Shown piece after piece: positions 1 to 6,718 of a stretch of DNA of 8,348 nt. Position numbers and translations under genes: made by a program. The notes under the pieces were generated by a model, which searched no databases, had not been told where the DNA came from, and worked only from the letters and a program-made list of their open reading frames with translations. Within the stretch, counting starts at the first letter, position 1; every line of letters starts with the position of its first letter. Origin of the DNA: JAUWMI01 sp964630455 (GTDB lineage Bacteria > Sumerlaeota > Sumerlaeia > MWCT01 > JAUWMI01); contig CAZVVA010000168.1 in NCBI GenBank assembly GCA_964630455.1, forward strand, positions 1-8,348, given 5' to 3'.

Positions 1-1
1 A

Positions 2-148
2 GTGGTCGTTGTCTTTTTGCAGGCTTGGTGGATCATTCAGAAAAGGGGAGGGAGTCGGAGGAATCTTGGCTTATTGGCGGCGTCTCTGCTTATTGTGGGC
101 CTGCTCATCCCGTGGTCTGAGTGTTTGGGCCTAATGCCCCCACTGTAA
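2..148 (+). CDS. C-terminal end of an unidentified membrane protein (partial)
   Basis: An open frame enters from the left edge and ends at TAA 146-148, giving 48 residues. The tail has two hydrophobic stretches: VVVVFLQAWWII at the very start, and LGLLAASLLIVGLLIPW after a short basic loop (KRGGSRR). The pattern of hydrophobic, basic loop, hydrophobic is what the last two membrane helices of an inner-membrane protein look like, with the loop probably cytoplasmic. No family motif is visible, so no function is assigned. The reading frame is supported only by its amphipathic composition and by the stop lying before the tRNA genes. It could be a chance open frame, as the window shows no start. 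It runs towards the tRNA genes, which are on the other strand. Confidence 0.4.
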   Translation: MVVVFLQAWWIIQKRGGSRRNLGLLAASLLIVGLLIPWSECLGLMPPL

Positions 149-200
149 GCGGTTTTCGGTATGGGTGGAGAAGATCCGATTCCTTTTTGACTTATCGAAA

Positions 201-294
201 TGGCGGAGAGAGAGGGATTCGAACCCTCGGTAGAGCTTATAACCCTACACTCGCTTAGCAGGCGAGCGCCTTCAGCCAGCTCGGCCATCTCTCC
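201..294 (-). tRNA. tRNA-Ser(GCU)
   Basis: Read on the minus strand this folds as a type II (long variable arm) tRNA. The 7-bp acceptor stem GGAGAGA/TCTCTCC is perfect. The anticodon stem CTCGC/GCGAG encloses the loop CTGCTAA, whose anticodon GCT (plus positions 257-259) reads AGC and AGU serine codons. The T arm GAGGG-TTCGAAT-CCCTC is perfect, and the variable arm forms its own GTAG/CTAC stem. The discriminator is G and the 3' CCA is encoded (201-203). It lies 30 bases downstream of the second serine tRNA and is probably processed from the same transcript. No clear terminator is visible between it and the left edge. Confidence 0.96.
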
Positions 295-324
295 GCATTT
301 GTCGACATGATTCCACCAACTATG

Positions 325-410
325 TGGCGGAGGGAGTAGGATTCGAACCCACGGAGCTTTCGCTCAACGGTTTTCAAGACCGCCGCCTTCAACCACTCGG
401 CCATCCCACC
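325..410 (-). tRNA. tRNA-Ser(UGA)
   Basis: A type II tRNA on the minus strand. The anticodon loop CTTGAAA carries TGA (plus 374-376), reading UCN serine codons, on a GCGGT/ACCGT stem. The variable arm is a neat GAGC-GAAA-GCTC hairpin. The T arm GTGGG-TTCGAAT-CCTAC has one G-U pair. The discriminator is G and CCA is encoded (325-327). The acceptor stem GGTGGGA/TCCCTCC has a U-U mismatch at the third pair (plus 408 and 331), unusual but tolerable. It is the upstream member of a tandem serine tRNA pair. I see no convincing promoter hexamers in the region just above it. Confidence 0.95.
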
Positions 411-576
411 GCTTAGTCGCGATTTTCCATAGAGTAAAGACCCGGGTGACCGCCACCCGTGGCTTGACCTAAAAAATCGGCCCAAAGAGCAACGCCGCCT
501 TTTCTTTAAAAGGCATCAACTACTGTTCTTATCGCATATGGCAGCCAACATCAACAAAAATCTGTCCATGCAGAAA

Positions 577-602
577 GGGCGGCCCGCCGCGGCGGGGCGC
601 CC
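577..602. repeat. GC-rich inverted repeat in the intergenic gap, possible terminator
   Basis: The core 583-596 is a perfect 14-base palindrome (CCCGCCGCGGCGGG). It is extended by five further pairs on each side after one G-G mismatch, so 577-602 forms a long hairpin. On the minus strand it is preceded by GTAGGGGCG and followed by only TTTC. It lies 54 bases past the stop of the tetraheme cytochrome gene, so it could end that transcript, but the U-run is short. The GTAGGGGCG...GCCC form resembles, from memory, interspersed intergenic palindromes common in several environmental phyla. The rest of 411-655 shows only a small GCCTTTT/AAAAGGC hairpin at 497-514. Confidence 0.6.
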
Positions 603-655
603 CTACAATTTCATTGATTCACGCTATCGCCTTGTCAATGTGCAGTTGACTACCG

Positions 656-2467
656 CTAGTGAGAAAGCAGCTTGAGATCCCGCCCGAAGTTGAAATCATC
701 GTCGTGCTCTTCATTATGGCATTTCAGGCAGACGGCTGGGCTCACAGCTGCCTTAGGGGAATGGCGGGGTGTAAACGTGGCAGTAGTGGCAGTGCCCGCA
801 GCAGCGCGCTTCTTTTGCTGGTCGAAAATGCGCTGTTCAAGGGTATGCCTGTAGGCCGGGCCGTGGCAGACCTCGCACTGCACATTGGCCATAGCCGGCG
901 AAGTCCGCAGATCCCGGAATCCATTGTTATCCTTATACCCGGTAGTATGGCACTGCAGACAATCAGGATTAAACTGCTGCTTCTTGGCAATCAGAGTGCC
1001 CATGGCTTGCGCATGGCGTGTCGCTGCCCAGGATGTATGTTGCGGCTCGTGGCAGGCACTGCACTGAGCGACCCCGGCATAGGTAATTCTGACGCTGGCT
1101 GGGCGAGCTGGTGGCCGCAGCTTCCGTGTCTCTTTCTTATACTCATCAATAAGCTTCGTAATTGCAGGGTCGGGTTGCATGGGATCCGCAATTTCGATAT
1201 TTTCACCCTTGGCCTTAGTGATCCGGCGATTCTGATCCATTTCGACAAGCAATTTGCCCAGATAGCGGCCGCCAAAGCCCGGATGCACGATCAATGTGTC
1301 GCCTTCCCGCAGGGGTTGGTACCGGACCGCGGACGGTGCGCCTGAAATGACAATGTCAATTTCATTGACCTCCCGCGCCAATTGCTTTGAACCGTTAAGG
1401 CCAAGATGGCTGAGCACCATTACAATATCGCACTTGTCTCTCAGCTCGGGCATCAGCTGATTCAGGGTGCTGGTGGGATCAAGGATGTTATACAACGCAG
1501 GCTGGTCCGCCTCGGCGGAAGAGGGTCCAGGAGCACGAGCCTGCATTGCTTCGCGCCCTAACTCACGAGCCACCCGCGCGGGCCTACGATTATCCTGTGT
1601 AGCGGACGTGCGTGGGCGTTGTGCTGGGGGTTGAAACGTGGTTTCTTGAGTCGGGACGATACGCTGCGGTTGGTCAGCAGGCGTCCGTGCAGGCCGTCCG
1701 CGCATGGATGGACGTGCTAAATTCACTGGCCCACGTTGAGGCTTCACCGGCTGGAATGACCCTGTCTCAGGACCGTATTGAAATTGCATCAACCGGCTAG
1801 GGTCTGCCTCAAAGCGGCCTTCGATCTCAGGCTCGACCTCTTTATTGATTGTTGCTTGCTCTGGCTTTTGTGTCCTTGGAGTTACACTCCGGTATGTTGA
1901 AGCCACGGAATAGGTCACTCCCACAATCCCGACGGTCAGCGACTCCTGTCCCTCCCCCATCGGTATCTTGACCAGGCGGTATGGCTCGAAAATGGGGACG
2001 CCTGAGTTCTTGTCCACAATATTTGCAGAAACCAAGGGCAGTTTGTTTTGATCTTTCAACGAAACAAGAAGGTCAGTGCCCATTTTCAAATCCTGCTCTG
2101 ACACATTGACCGCATGAAATTGCATCTGCTCCATAATGCTGATGAGGAACTTCGACTTGAGCCGCTCATTCTCTGAGAGGAAAGTATCAATGAATCCGCC
2201 AGAATCTACCTTGAGCACCGGCACATTCAACTTCTCGGTGTCCTGTATGTAACGCGCCTCTTTGTCAATGCCGCCGAGTTGTTTTTTGCTGCACCCGCAC
2301 GGCTCCAGCTCACTCTGACGATTGCCTGAATAGAGCACAATGAAGGATTGTGGTGAGGTATTGGAAGGTACCGCACCAAGAGCCAGAAGAATAATCAAGA
2401 TCGCCGCGCCAATTGTCAGACGTGGCCCCCAAAATCGACAGAAAATGTTTCTTGTGAAAATACTCAC
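656..2467 (-). CDS. Exported tetraheme cytochrome c554-type protein with an N-terminal 5'-nucleotidase-like (degenerate metallophosphatase) domain
   Basis: 603 residues, probably periplasmic or membrane-anchored. A hydrophobic export or anchor segment lies at about 17-33. Residues 43-190 and 340-430 resemble the UshA-type metallophosphatase fold: YSGN..SELEPCGC (46-59), VDSGG (88-91), IVGVTY (181-186), SHLGLNGS (353-360) and ISGAPSA (374-380). The usual D-x-H, N-H-E and GGHSH metal motifs are not recognisable, so phosphatase activity is doubtful. Residues 195-325 are a Pro/Arg/Gln-rich, probably disordered insertion. The C-terminal 135 residues carry four CxxCH heme sites at 469, 503, 531 and 580, plus extra His that may be distal ligands (WAATRHAQAM), like the cytochrome c554 family. 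The start is a GTG with only a weak GGTGGTG upstream. An in-frame TAG lies 18 bases further up, so little extension is possible. The role is probably electron transfer; substrate and partner are unknown. Confidence 0.85.
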   Translation of the reverse strand: MSIFTRNIFCRFWGPRLTIGAAILIILLALGAVPSNTSPQSFIVLYSGNRQSELEPCGCSKKQLGGIDKEARYIQDTEKLNVPVLKVDSGGFIDTFLSENERLKSKFLISIMEQMQFHAVNVSEQDLKMGTDLLVSLKDQNKLPLVSANIVDKNSGVPIFEPYRLVKIPMGEGQESLTVGIVGVTYSVASTYRSVTPRTQKPEQATINKEVEPEIEGRFEADPSRLMQFQYGPETGSFQPVKPQRGPVNLARPSMRGRPARTPADQPQRIVPTQETTFQPPAQRPRTSATQDNRRPARVARELGREAMQARAPGPSSAEADQPALYNILDPTSTLNQLMPELRDKCDIVMVLSHLGLNGSKQLAREVNEIDIVISGAPSAVRYQPLREGDTLIVHPGFGGRYLGKLLVEMDQNRRITKAKGENIEIADPMQPDPAITKLIDEYKKETRKLRPPARPASVRITYAGVAQCSACHEPQHTSWAATRHAQAMGTLIAKKQQFNPDCLQCHTTGYKDNNGFRDLRTSPAMANVQCEVCHGPAYRHTLEQRIFDQQKKRAAAGTATTATFTPRHSPKAAVSPAVCLKCHNEEHDDDFNFGRDLKLLSH

Positions 2468-2580
2468 GCAACACCACCATATTTTCTAGTCCAGATTTTA
2501 TGGAAATTAGCACCAGATGTCAATAGATTTCCCTGAGCAACGCATCGTAGATAATATGAGGCAGTTTATACTGCGGTGGA

Positions 2581-2609
2581 AAGCTAGTCCGCCTCAGGCG
2601 GACTAGCTT
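2581..2609. repeat. Perfect 13-bp stem hairpin between sdhB and the cytochrome gene
   Basis: AAGCTAGTCCGCC (2581-2593) and GGCGGACTAGCTT (2597-2609) are exact inverse complements around a TCA loop. It lies 69 bases after the sdhB stop and 114 bases before the GTG of the cytochrome gene, in a 210-base gap with no coding frame. It may act as a terminator or attenuator for the sdh transcript, or protect its 3' end. On the minus strand only TTT-CC follows, so it is not a textbook rho-independent terminator. The TCCGCCTNAGGCGGA core also looks like an interspersed palindromic repeat. Confidence 0.65.
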
Positions 2610-2677
2610 AGGCAGAACTGACTTGCCAGGTTATCCGCTACAAAGGCGGCCAAAACATATAAATATTGCGCGCATTA

Positions 2678-3532
2678 TCACCCCACAGTCGGCTCAGGTG
2701 CTTTGGGGATATCCGGTCGAGGCTTCACACCTTCTGGCTGAACCGCAAGCGAAGCCGGTTTATGTGGCTTTTTTAAGCCATAACGTCTGGCAATGATTTC
2801 ACGCTTCAAGAGCTGAATGGCGAATGCAGGGTCAACCCCCTTGGGGCAGGCTTCAGAACAAGCTCCTGGGAAATGACATCGCCAGACACCGTGTTTATTA
2901 TCCATAGAACCCAACCTCGACTTGAACCCATCATCTCGGGTATCAACAACATAGCGATAGGCCTGTGCTGCGGCTTGAGGCCCGACGAACTTGTCGTCCG
3001 TCGAAACGGTGGGACAGGCTGCAACGCATGCGCCACATTTTATGCAGTACGAAAACTGGATATATCGTTCCAGTTCCTCCGGCGTTTGAGCAAACTCGCC
3101 GCTCGGCCGATCCATCTCATCTACATCTGAACGGATGATGTAAGGCCTAATTTCCAAAAGTTTCTTGAACAACGTATCAAGATCAGGCACTAAATCGCGA
3201 ATGATCGGAAAGTTCGGCAAAGGCCGGACAACGATGACATCGCTATCCAACTCGACGATTTGCGTCTGACAGGAAAGCAGGGGAAGGCCATTGATAAACA
3301 TGGCGCAGGATCCGCAGATCCCCATGCGGCACGACTTGCGATACGAGAGACTGCTGTCCTGGTTTTCCTTGATGTGCATGACCCCGTCCAATACGGTCAT
3401 GCCGCGCTCAAGCGTAAATTGATAGGTTTTGTAATAGGGCTTTTGATCCTTATCCGGATCGTAGCGCAGAACCTTGAAAATGACGGGTTTTCCGTACCGC
3501 TTCTCACGTCCTCCTTTTGTCTCGCTCGACAT
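2678..3532 (-). CDS. sdhB: Succinate dehydrogenase iron-sulfur subunit
   Basis: 284 residues; carries electrons from the SdhA flavin to quinone. The N-terminal ferredoxin-like domain (about 15-110) holds the [2Fe-2S] ligands C68, C73, C76 and C88 in the CRMGICGSC motif and downstream SC. The helical domain has CIKCGACVAACP (C163, C166, C169, C173) and CHFPGACSEACPKG (C219, C225, C229). By the E. coli pattern, C163, C166, C169 and C229 bind [4Fe-4S], and C173, C219 and C225 bind [3Fe-4S]. All ligands are present. A Lys/Pro-rich tail of about 30 residues (PHKPASL... to PEPTVG) extends past the usual C-terminus. The ATG is 12 bases after the sdhD stop, and the ribosome site GAAGGG overlaps that stop. 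It is the last gene of the operon, unlike the common C-D-A-B order. Fumarate reductase is the alternative reading, but two separate anchors favour Sdh. Confidence 0.96.
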   Translation of the reverse strand: MSSETKGGREKRYGKPVIFKVLRYDPDKDQKPYYKTYQFTLERGMTVLDGVMHIKENQDSSLSYRKSCRMGICGSCAMFINGLPLLSCQTQIVELDSDVIVVRPLPNFPIIRDLVPDLDTLFKKLLEIRPYIIRSDVDEMDRPSGEFAQTPEELERYIQFSYCIKCGACVAACPTVSTDDKFVGPQAAAQAYRYVVDTRDDGFKSRLGSMDNKHGVWRCHFPGACSEACPKGVDPAFAIQLLKREIIARRYGLKKPHKPASLAVQPEGVKPRPDIPKAPEPTVG

Positions 3533-3544
3533 ATCTTTTCCCTT

Positions 3545-3907
3545 CTATAGAGTATAACCGATGATGATAGCATAGGCACCGTAAGTAAATAAGGCAAGCC
3601 CACCTAGTAAGGTGACCACACTGACTGCCTTCTCCAGTGTCTGTCCAAGCGGCAACTCCAGCACAAGCGACCGAAACCCATACAAGCCATGATAAAGCGC
3701 TGCTGCGAGAAGCACAAGGTACACCACCAAGTGGAATATCAGCTTGGATCGGTGAACAACCGACCCATAGGCGAGCACATCCTTATCCCCTATCCCGAGA
3801 GAAAAAAGAAGGTGATCGAGGTGCATAATGCCGAAGTGAATCCCAAGTGCAACAACGATAACAGCACCGGCAATAAAATGCAAAACCCACAAGGTTGATT
3901 CGCGCAT
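3545..3907 (-). CDS. sdhD: Succinate dehydrogenase membrane anchor subunit D
   Basis: 120 residues with three hydrophobic helices at about 7-27, 55-75 and 95-117, as expected of an Sdh anchor. The second helix ends in LYHGLYGFR, where H73 matches the heme b axial His of E. coli SdhD (H71). Counting from that His, the E. coli quinone-site Asp82-Tyr83 pair becomes Glu84-Leu85 here. An open frame extends 18 codons further upstream, but that would run into sdhC. The chosen ATG (3905-3907) has a strong GAGGAGG five bases before it and lies 13 bases after the sdhC stop. Sequence identity with known SdhD proteins is low, as usual for this family. Position between sdhC and sdhB plus the heme His carries the call; calling it D rather than a second C-type anchor is a convention. 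Confidence 0.87.
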   Translation of the reverse strand: MRESTLWVLHFIAGAVIVVALGIHFGIMHLDHLLFSLGIGDKDVLAYGSVVHRSKLIFHLVVYLVLLAAALYHGLYGFRSLVLELPLGQTLEKAVSVVTLLGGLALFTYGAYAIIIGYTL

Positions 3908-3912
3908 AGTAG

Positions 3913-3919
3913 CCTCCTC
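3913..3919 (-). promoter_or_regulatory. Shine-Dalgarno site that fixes the sdhD start
   Basis: On the minus strand GAGGAGG sits 5 bases before ATG 3907-3905 and 1 base after the sdhC TAG (3921-3923). The more upstream ATG codons in the same frame lie within sdhC and lack such a site. The tight stop-site-start arrangement indicates coupled translation of sdhC and sdhD. Confidence 0.85.
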
Positions 3920-3920
3920 T

Positions 3921-4370
3921 CTATTCAAAAGCGAAAAAGTCCATTGCCCCATAGATAACAATAATTACGGTTAAGGCCATCAACAGAATCATCACAGGAC
4001 GTTGACGCATCATCGCAAGGGGATATGGATAAACCGGTCGCATTGGCTTGCCCAACAGGTAGCCGAACTGCGTCAGGATCAGGCGAATGCCATTGGCCGC
4101 GTGAAAAATAACCGCTGCAAAAAGTGCATATTCCCCCAGGTGAAAAATAGTTCCTCCCACAGCATTCATAACCCACTCCCATGATTCCTGGCCCCTAATT
4201 TTAAACCCCGTCACGTGGATGTGAAGCACGAGATAGAGGAGAATGCCCAGACCAGTCAGGCGATGCAAAGTATAGAGATAACGTTCTATGCGATACTTGC
4301 CTGCATACGCCCAACCAATTAATCCAAGTTTATAGGGATATACCTTCCTCTTTTCAGTGGGGAATTGCAT
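3921..4370 (-). CDS. sdhC: Succinate dehydrogenase cytochrome b subunit C
   Basis: 149 residues with three membrane helices at about 34-56, 74-100 and 125-147. The signature HRLTG (36-40) opens helix 1; its Arg37 matches the quinone-site Arg31 of E. coli SdhC. FHAANGIRLIL in helix 2 gives H90, which corresponds to the heme b ligand H84. With SdhD H73 this makes one bis-His heme, the single-heme two-anchor (type C) form. The E. coli Ser27 position, three before the HR His, is Tyr33 here, with Thr34 beside it. Further His at 50, 52 and 77 leave a second heme possible but unproven. The ATG lies 9 bases after the sdhA stop, and its AGGAGG overlaps that stop codon, suggesting translational coupling to the flavoprotein. 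Confidence 0.92.
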   Translation of the reverse strand: MQFPTEKRKVYPYKLGLIGWAYAGKYRIERYLYTLHRLTGLGILLYLVLHIHVTGFKIRGQESWEWVMNAVGGTIFHLGEYALFAAVIFHAANGIRLILTQFGYLLGKPMRPVYPYPLAMMRQRPVMILLMALTVIIVIYGAMDFFAFE

Positions 4371-4374
4371 GGCT

Positions 4375-4381
4375 TCCTCCT
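4375..4381 (-). promoter_or_regulatory. sdhC Shine-Dalgarno overlapping the sdhA stop
   Basis: The minus strand reads TAGGAGGAAGCC-ATG. The sdhA stop TAG (4382-4380) supplies the first base of the AGGAGG, and the ATG follows 4 bases after it. A ribosome ending on sdhA would finish on the sdhC initiation site, so the first two genes are probably coupled. Confidence 0.85.
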
Positions 4382-6098
4382 AGTAGGTTCTTTTAACCGG
4401 TTTCCATGTTGTGATCGTCACTGGGAACGTGTCGAACCGCGGGCCGTCTGGCGTCCAGTATGCCAGTGTATGTTTTAACCACTTCGCGTCGTCTCGTTCT
4501 TTGAAATCCGTTCTTGCGTGGCCGCCACGTGACTCCTCTCGTTTCAGACCTCCCTCTACGACCACCTCTGCAACGTCGAGCATAAAGCCAAGCTCAACTG
4601 CGAAGATCAGGTCTGTATTATATACGCGGCTCTTATCCCGAACGCTGATTTTCTGATACCGATCTTTCAACTCGCGAATCTTGTTAAGGCCTTTCTGCAT
4701 CTGCTCCCCAGTTCGGTAGATTCCCATGTTCTCATCAATAGTGTTCTGCAGCTCAACGCGGATTTGATAAACGGTTTCCTTGCCCTCACGCTTCAAGAGA
4801 TCGTGGAAAATAAAGGCCCTCTGCTTAGCAACAACCGCCTCTGGCACAGTCGTCGCCCCTTCCTTGCCCACGACATACTTCGCGGCTTCTGCACCTGCGA
4901 TCTTGCCGAAGACCAGGCACTCAGCCGTGGAATTTGTCCCTAGCCGGTTCGCACCATGCAGACTCACGCACGCGGCTTCGCCCGCAGCCCAGATTCCCTG
5001 AACTGATGTCGCACCGTTAATATCCGTATGGATACCTCCCATCAGGTAATGCCACACGGGCCGAATGGGAATTGGCTCAAAAACCGGATCAACGTCCACG
5101 AACTTCATGCACAGCTCACGGATAAAGCCAAGGCGTTCGTTGATTTTATCGGCACCGAGATGAGTCAGATCAAGATGAACATAGTCCATCCCCTGGGGTA
5201 CTTTAAACCCTCGACCTGCCATGATCTCAGTCACGATTGATCGGGAGATTATGTCGCGGGGAGCAAGTTCCATACGACTGGCTGCGTAGTTTTCCATAAA
5301 CCGCTCACCTTTGTTATTCCGCAGGTACCCCCCCTCTCCCCTGCATGCCTCGGTCATCAAAATACCCGTTGGAATCAACCCTGTCGGGTGAAACTGAACA
5401 AATTCCATGTCTTTCAAGGCAATACCAACTCGATATGCCATGGCGATACCGTCACCGGTCGCGCTATGGGAGTACGTGGTAAAGCCGGAGATACGGCCTA
5501 TACCGCCAGAAGCGATTATCAAGGCCTTCCCTTTAAGCACGTGAAATTCGCCTGTGGTCATGTCCAATGCAGTCAGCCCGCGGAATTCCCCATCCTGAGT
5601 GAGAATTGACGTGATAAACCATTCGTCATATCGCGTCACATTGCTGTACTGGTTGAGCGTATCGTAGAGTGTCTGCATTTCGAAGAAGCCGGTCTTGTCG
5701 GCAGCGTAGACCGCTCGGGGATAGCTGTGTCCACCGAAAGGACGTTGGTCAATGCGACCATCAGGAAGCCGACTCCAGGGAATTCCCCGGTGGTCCAGTT
5801 CCAAAATCTCACTCGGAGAGAGATGCACGAATCGAGAAACAACATCCTGGTCCGCCAGAAAATCGCTGCCTTTCACGGTGTCCCAGGCATGCAGCTCGAG
5901 GCTATCTCCCTCGTCCTCTCTGAGAACCGCCGCCGTACCACCTTCCGCTGCCACTGAGTGCGACCGCATGAGCTGAACCTTTGACACAAGGCCAATACTC
6001 AACCTCCCCTTGCTTTCAATCGTTGCTTCCAATGCGGCTCGTAGACCGGCCAATCCTGATCCGAGAATCAAAATATCGTGCGATAGCACGTATGCCAT
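4380..6098 (-). CDS. sdhA: Succinate dehydrogenase flavoprotein subunit
   Basis: 572 residues, the usual length. It oxidises succinate to fumarate and passes electrons through covalently bound FAD to SdhB on the cytoplasmic side of the membrane. The N-terminal FAD dinucleotide fold has GSGLAG at 13-18. HSVAAEGG holds H47, the expected covalent FAD attachment. Dicarboxylate-site motifs are all present: FVQFHPTG (H236), MTEACRGEGG (248-257), APRDIISR (R281, R286), HYLMGGIHTD (H350) and HGANRLGTNS (R385). The C-terminal helical domain ends with the family motif EESRGGHARTDF (531-542). The start ATG has a near-perfect GGAGGTGA (6102-6109) upstream. It is the first gene of the A-C-D-B operon, so the leader at 6099 and beyond should carry the operon promoter. 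Fumarate reductase or L-aspartate oxidase are the related alternatives; the sdhC, D and B neighbours exclude the latter. Confidence 0.97.
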   Translation of the reverse strand: MAYVLSHDILILGSGLAGLRAALEATIESKGRLSIGLVSKVQLMRSHSVAAEGGTAAVLREDEGDSLELHAWDTVKGSDFLADQDVVSRFVHLSPSEILELDHRGIPWSRLPDGRIDQRPFGGHSYPRAVYAADKTGFFEMQTLYDTLNQYSNVTRYDEWFITSILTQDGEFRGLTALDMTTGEFHVLKGKALIIASGGIGRISGFTTYSHSATGDGIAMAYRVGIALKDMEFVQFHPTGLIPTGILMTEACRGEGGYLRNNKGERFMENYAASRMELAPRDIISRSIVTEIMAGRGFKVPQGMDYVHLDLTHLGADKINERLGFIRELCMKFVDVDPVFEPIPIRPVWHYLMGGIHTDINGATSVQGIWAAGEAACVSLHGANRLGTNSTAECLVFGKIAGAEAAKYVVGKEGATTVPEAVVAKQRAFIFHDLLKREGKETVYQIRVELQNTIDENMGIYRTGEQMQKGLNKIRELKDRYQKISVRDKSRVYNTDLIFAVELGFMLDVAEVVVEGGLKREESRGGHARTDFKERDDAKWLKHTLAYWTPDGPRFDTFPVTITTWKPVKRTY

Positions 6099-6121
6099 TG
6101 TTCACCTCCAGTGTGCATTGA

Positions 6122-6149
6122 CTGGCTGCCTGGGCAACCAGATAGCCAG
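6122..6149 (-). promoter_or_regulatory. Hairpin in the sdhA leader
   Basis: On the minus strand CTGGCT...AGCCAG (6 bp) encloses a second stem CTGG-TTGC-CCAG, separated by a small AT/GC internal loop. Its 3' foot is 12 bases before the sdhA Shine-Dalgarno. This could modulate translation or stability of the sdh mRNA. No known riboswitch or protein-binding motif is recognised, and a hairpin of this size can occur by chance. Confidence 0.35.
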
Positions 6150-6226
6150 GGAAAGCCGACGCCTGTCTACTGTTTATCTCCAAAATACAGAGCCTTTTGT
6201 TAGAAAATTCACATTGATCGCTGAGG

Positions 6227-6275
6227 CAGTGAGCACTGAGTCTTGAATACTTCTCTGTGCCTCGGCGGCTCTGTG
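6227..6275. repeat. Repeat-like block with two CACAGAG copies and a small palindrome
   Basis: On the minus strand, CCACAGAG and CACAGAG occur 16 bases apart, separated by GCCGAGG-type sequence, followed by the near-palindrome CAGTG-CT-CACTG. This CACAGAG-rich style recalls, from memory, short interspersed intergenic repeats seen across many environmental genomes. One copy in one window cannot prove that it is repeated. Confidence 0.35.
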
Positions 6276-6718
6276 GCTAGATAATTTGTGTTAATTTTCT
6301 TTACAGCGTCAGATCACTATCAAACAAAGTGTAAAAAAGAAAGTTTTGTCAATTTAATTTTCTTCAGCAGACCGATTTTTATGCATTCCCTAATCCAGGG
6401 CATAATGTACGATAGAGATGCAGACTGTTCTGCAATATGCCCACTTCCAAATGCTAGTATAGTGACGAAACTTTCTGGCTTACCGCCCATTACATTCCCT
6501 GAACCCGTCTCCCTCTCGATGCAAGCCATGCCGCACGCCCAGGACAGGCTCCTCACTCGCCTATTTACCCCAAACCCGACGCCAATGAACGGTGAAGCGG
6601 CCGTGACTCTCGATACTCACTTATCTTCCTTTAAAGTAACCCAGCCAATCAATACCGTGCGGATTTTAAAGCGTAGCAATTTCCCTCTTGACGGTGAACA
6701 ATACCGATGTTACCTGAC

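Noticed and set aside
497..514. GCCTTTT/AAAAGGC hairpin as a terminator
   Set aside because: Short, AT-rich stem with no T-run on either strand, and placed before the tRNA genes rather than after them.
659..1345. 228-codon plus-strand frame opposite the cytochrome gene
   Set aside because: Lies antisense to the heme-binding domain, whose CxxCH motifs clearly show the minus strand to be coding.
2310..2513. Alternative upstream ATG (2482 area) for the cytochrome gene
   Set aside because: The ATGGTGGTG is in another frame than the signal segment; the in-frame choice is the GTG at 2467.
3908..3961. Longer SdhD beginning at an ATG inside sdhC
   Set aside because: It would overlap the sdhC coding end and lacks a ribosome site, while the ATG at 3907 has an ideal GAGGAGG.
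6324..6352. Minus-strand TTGACA (6347-6352) as the sdh operon promoter
   Set aside because: At normal spacing the -10 region reads CTTTGT, a poor match, and it would leave a leader of over 200 bases. Not strong enough to list.
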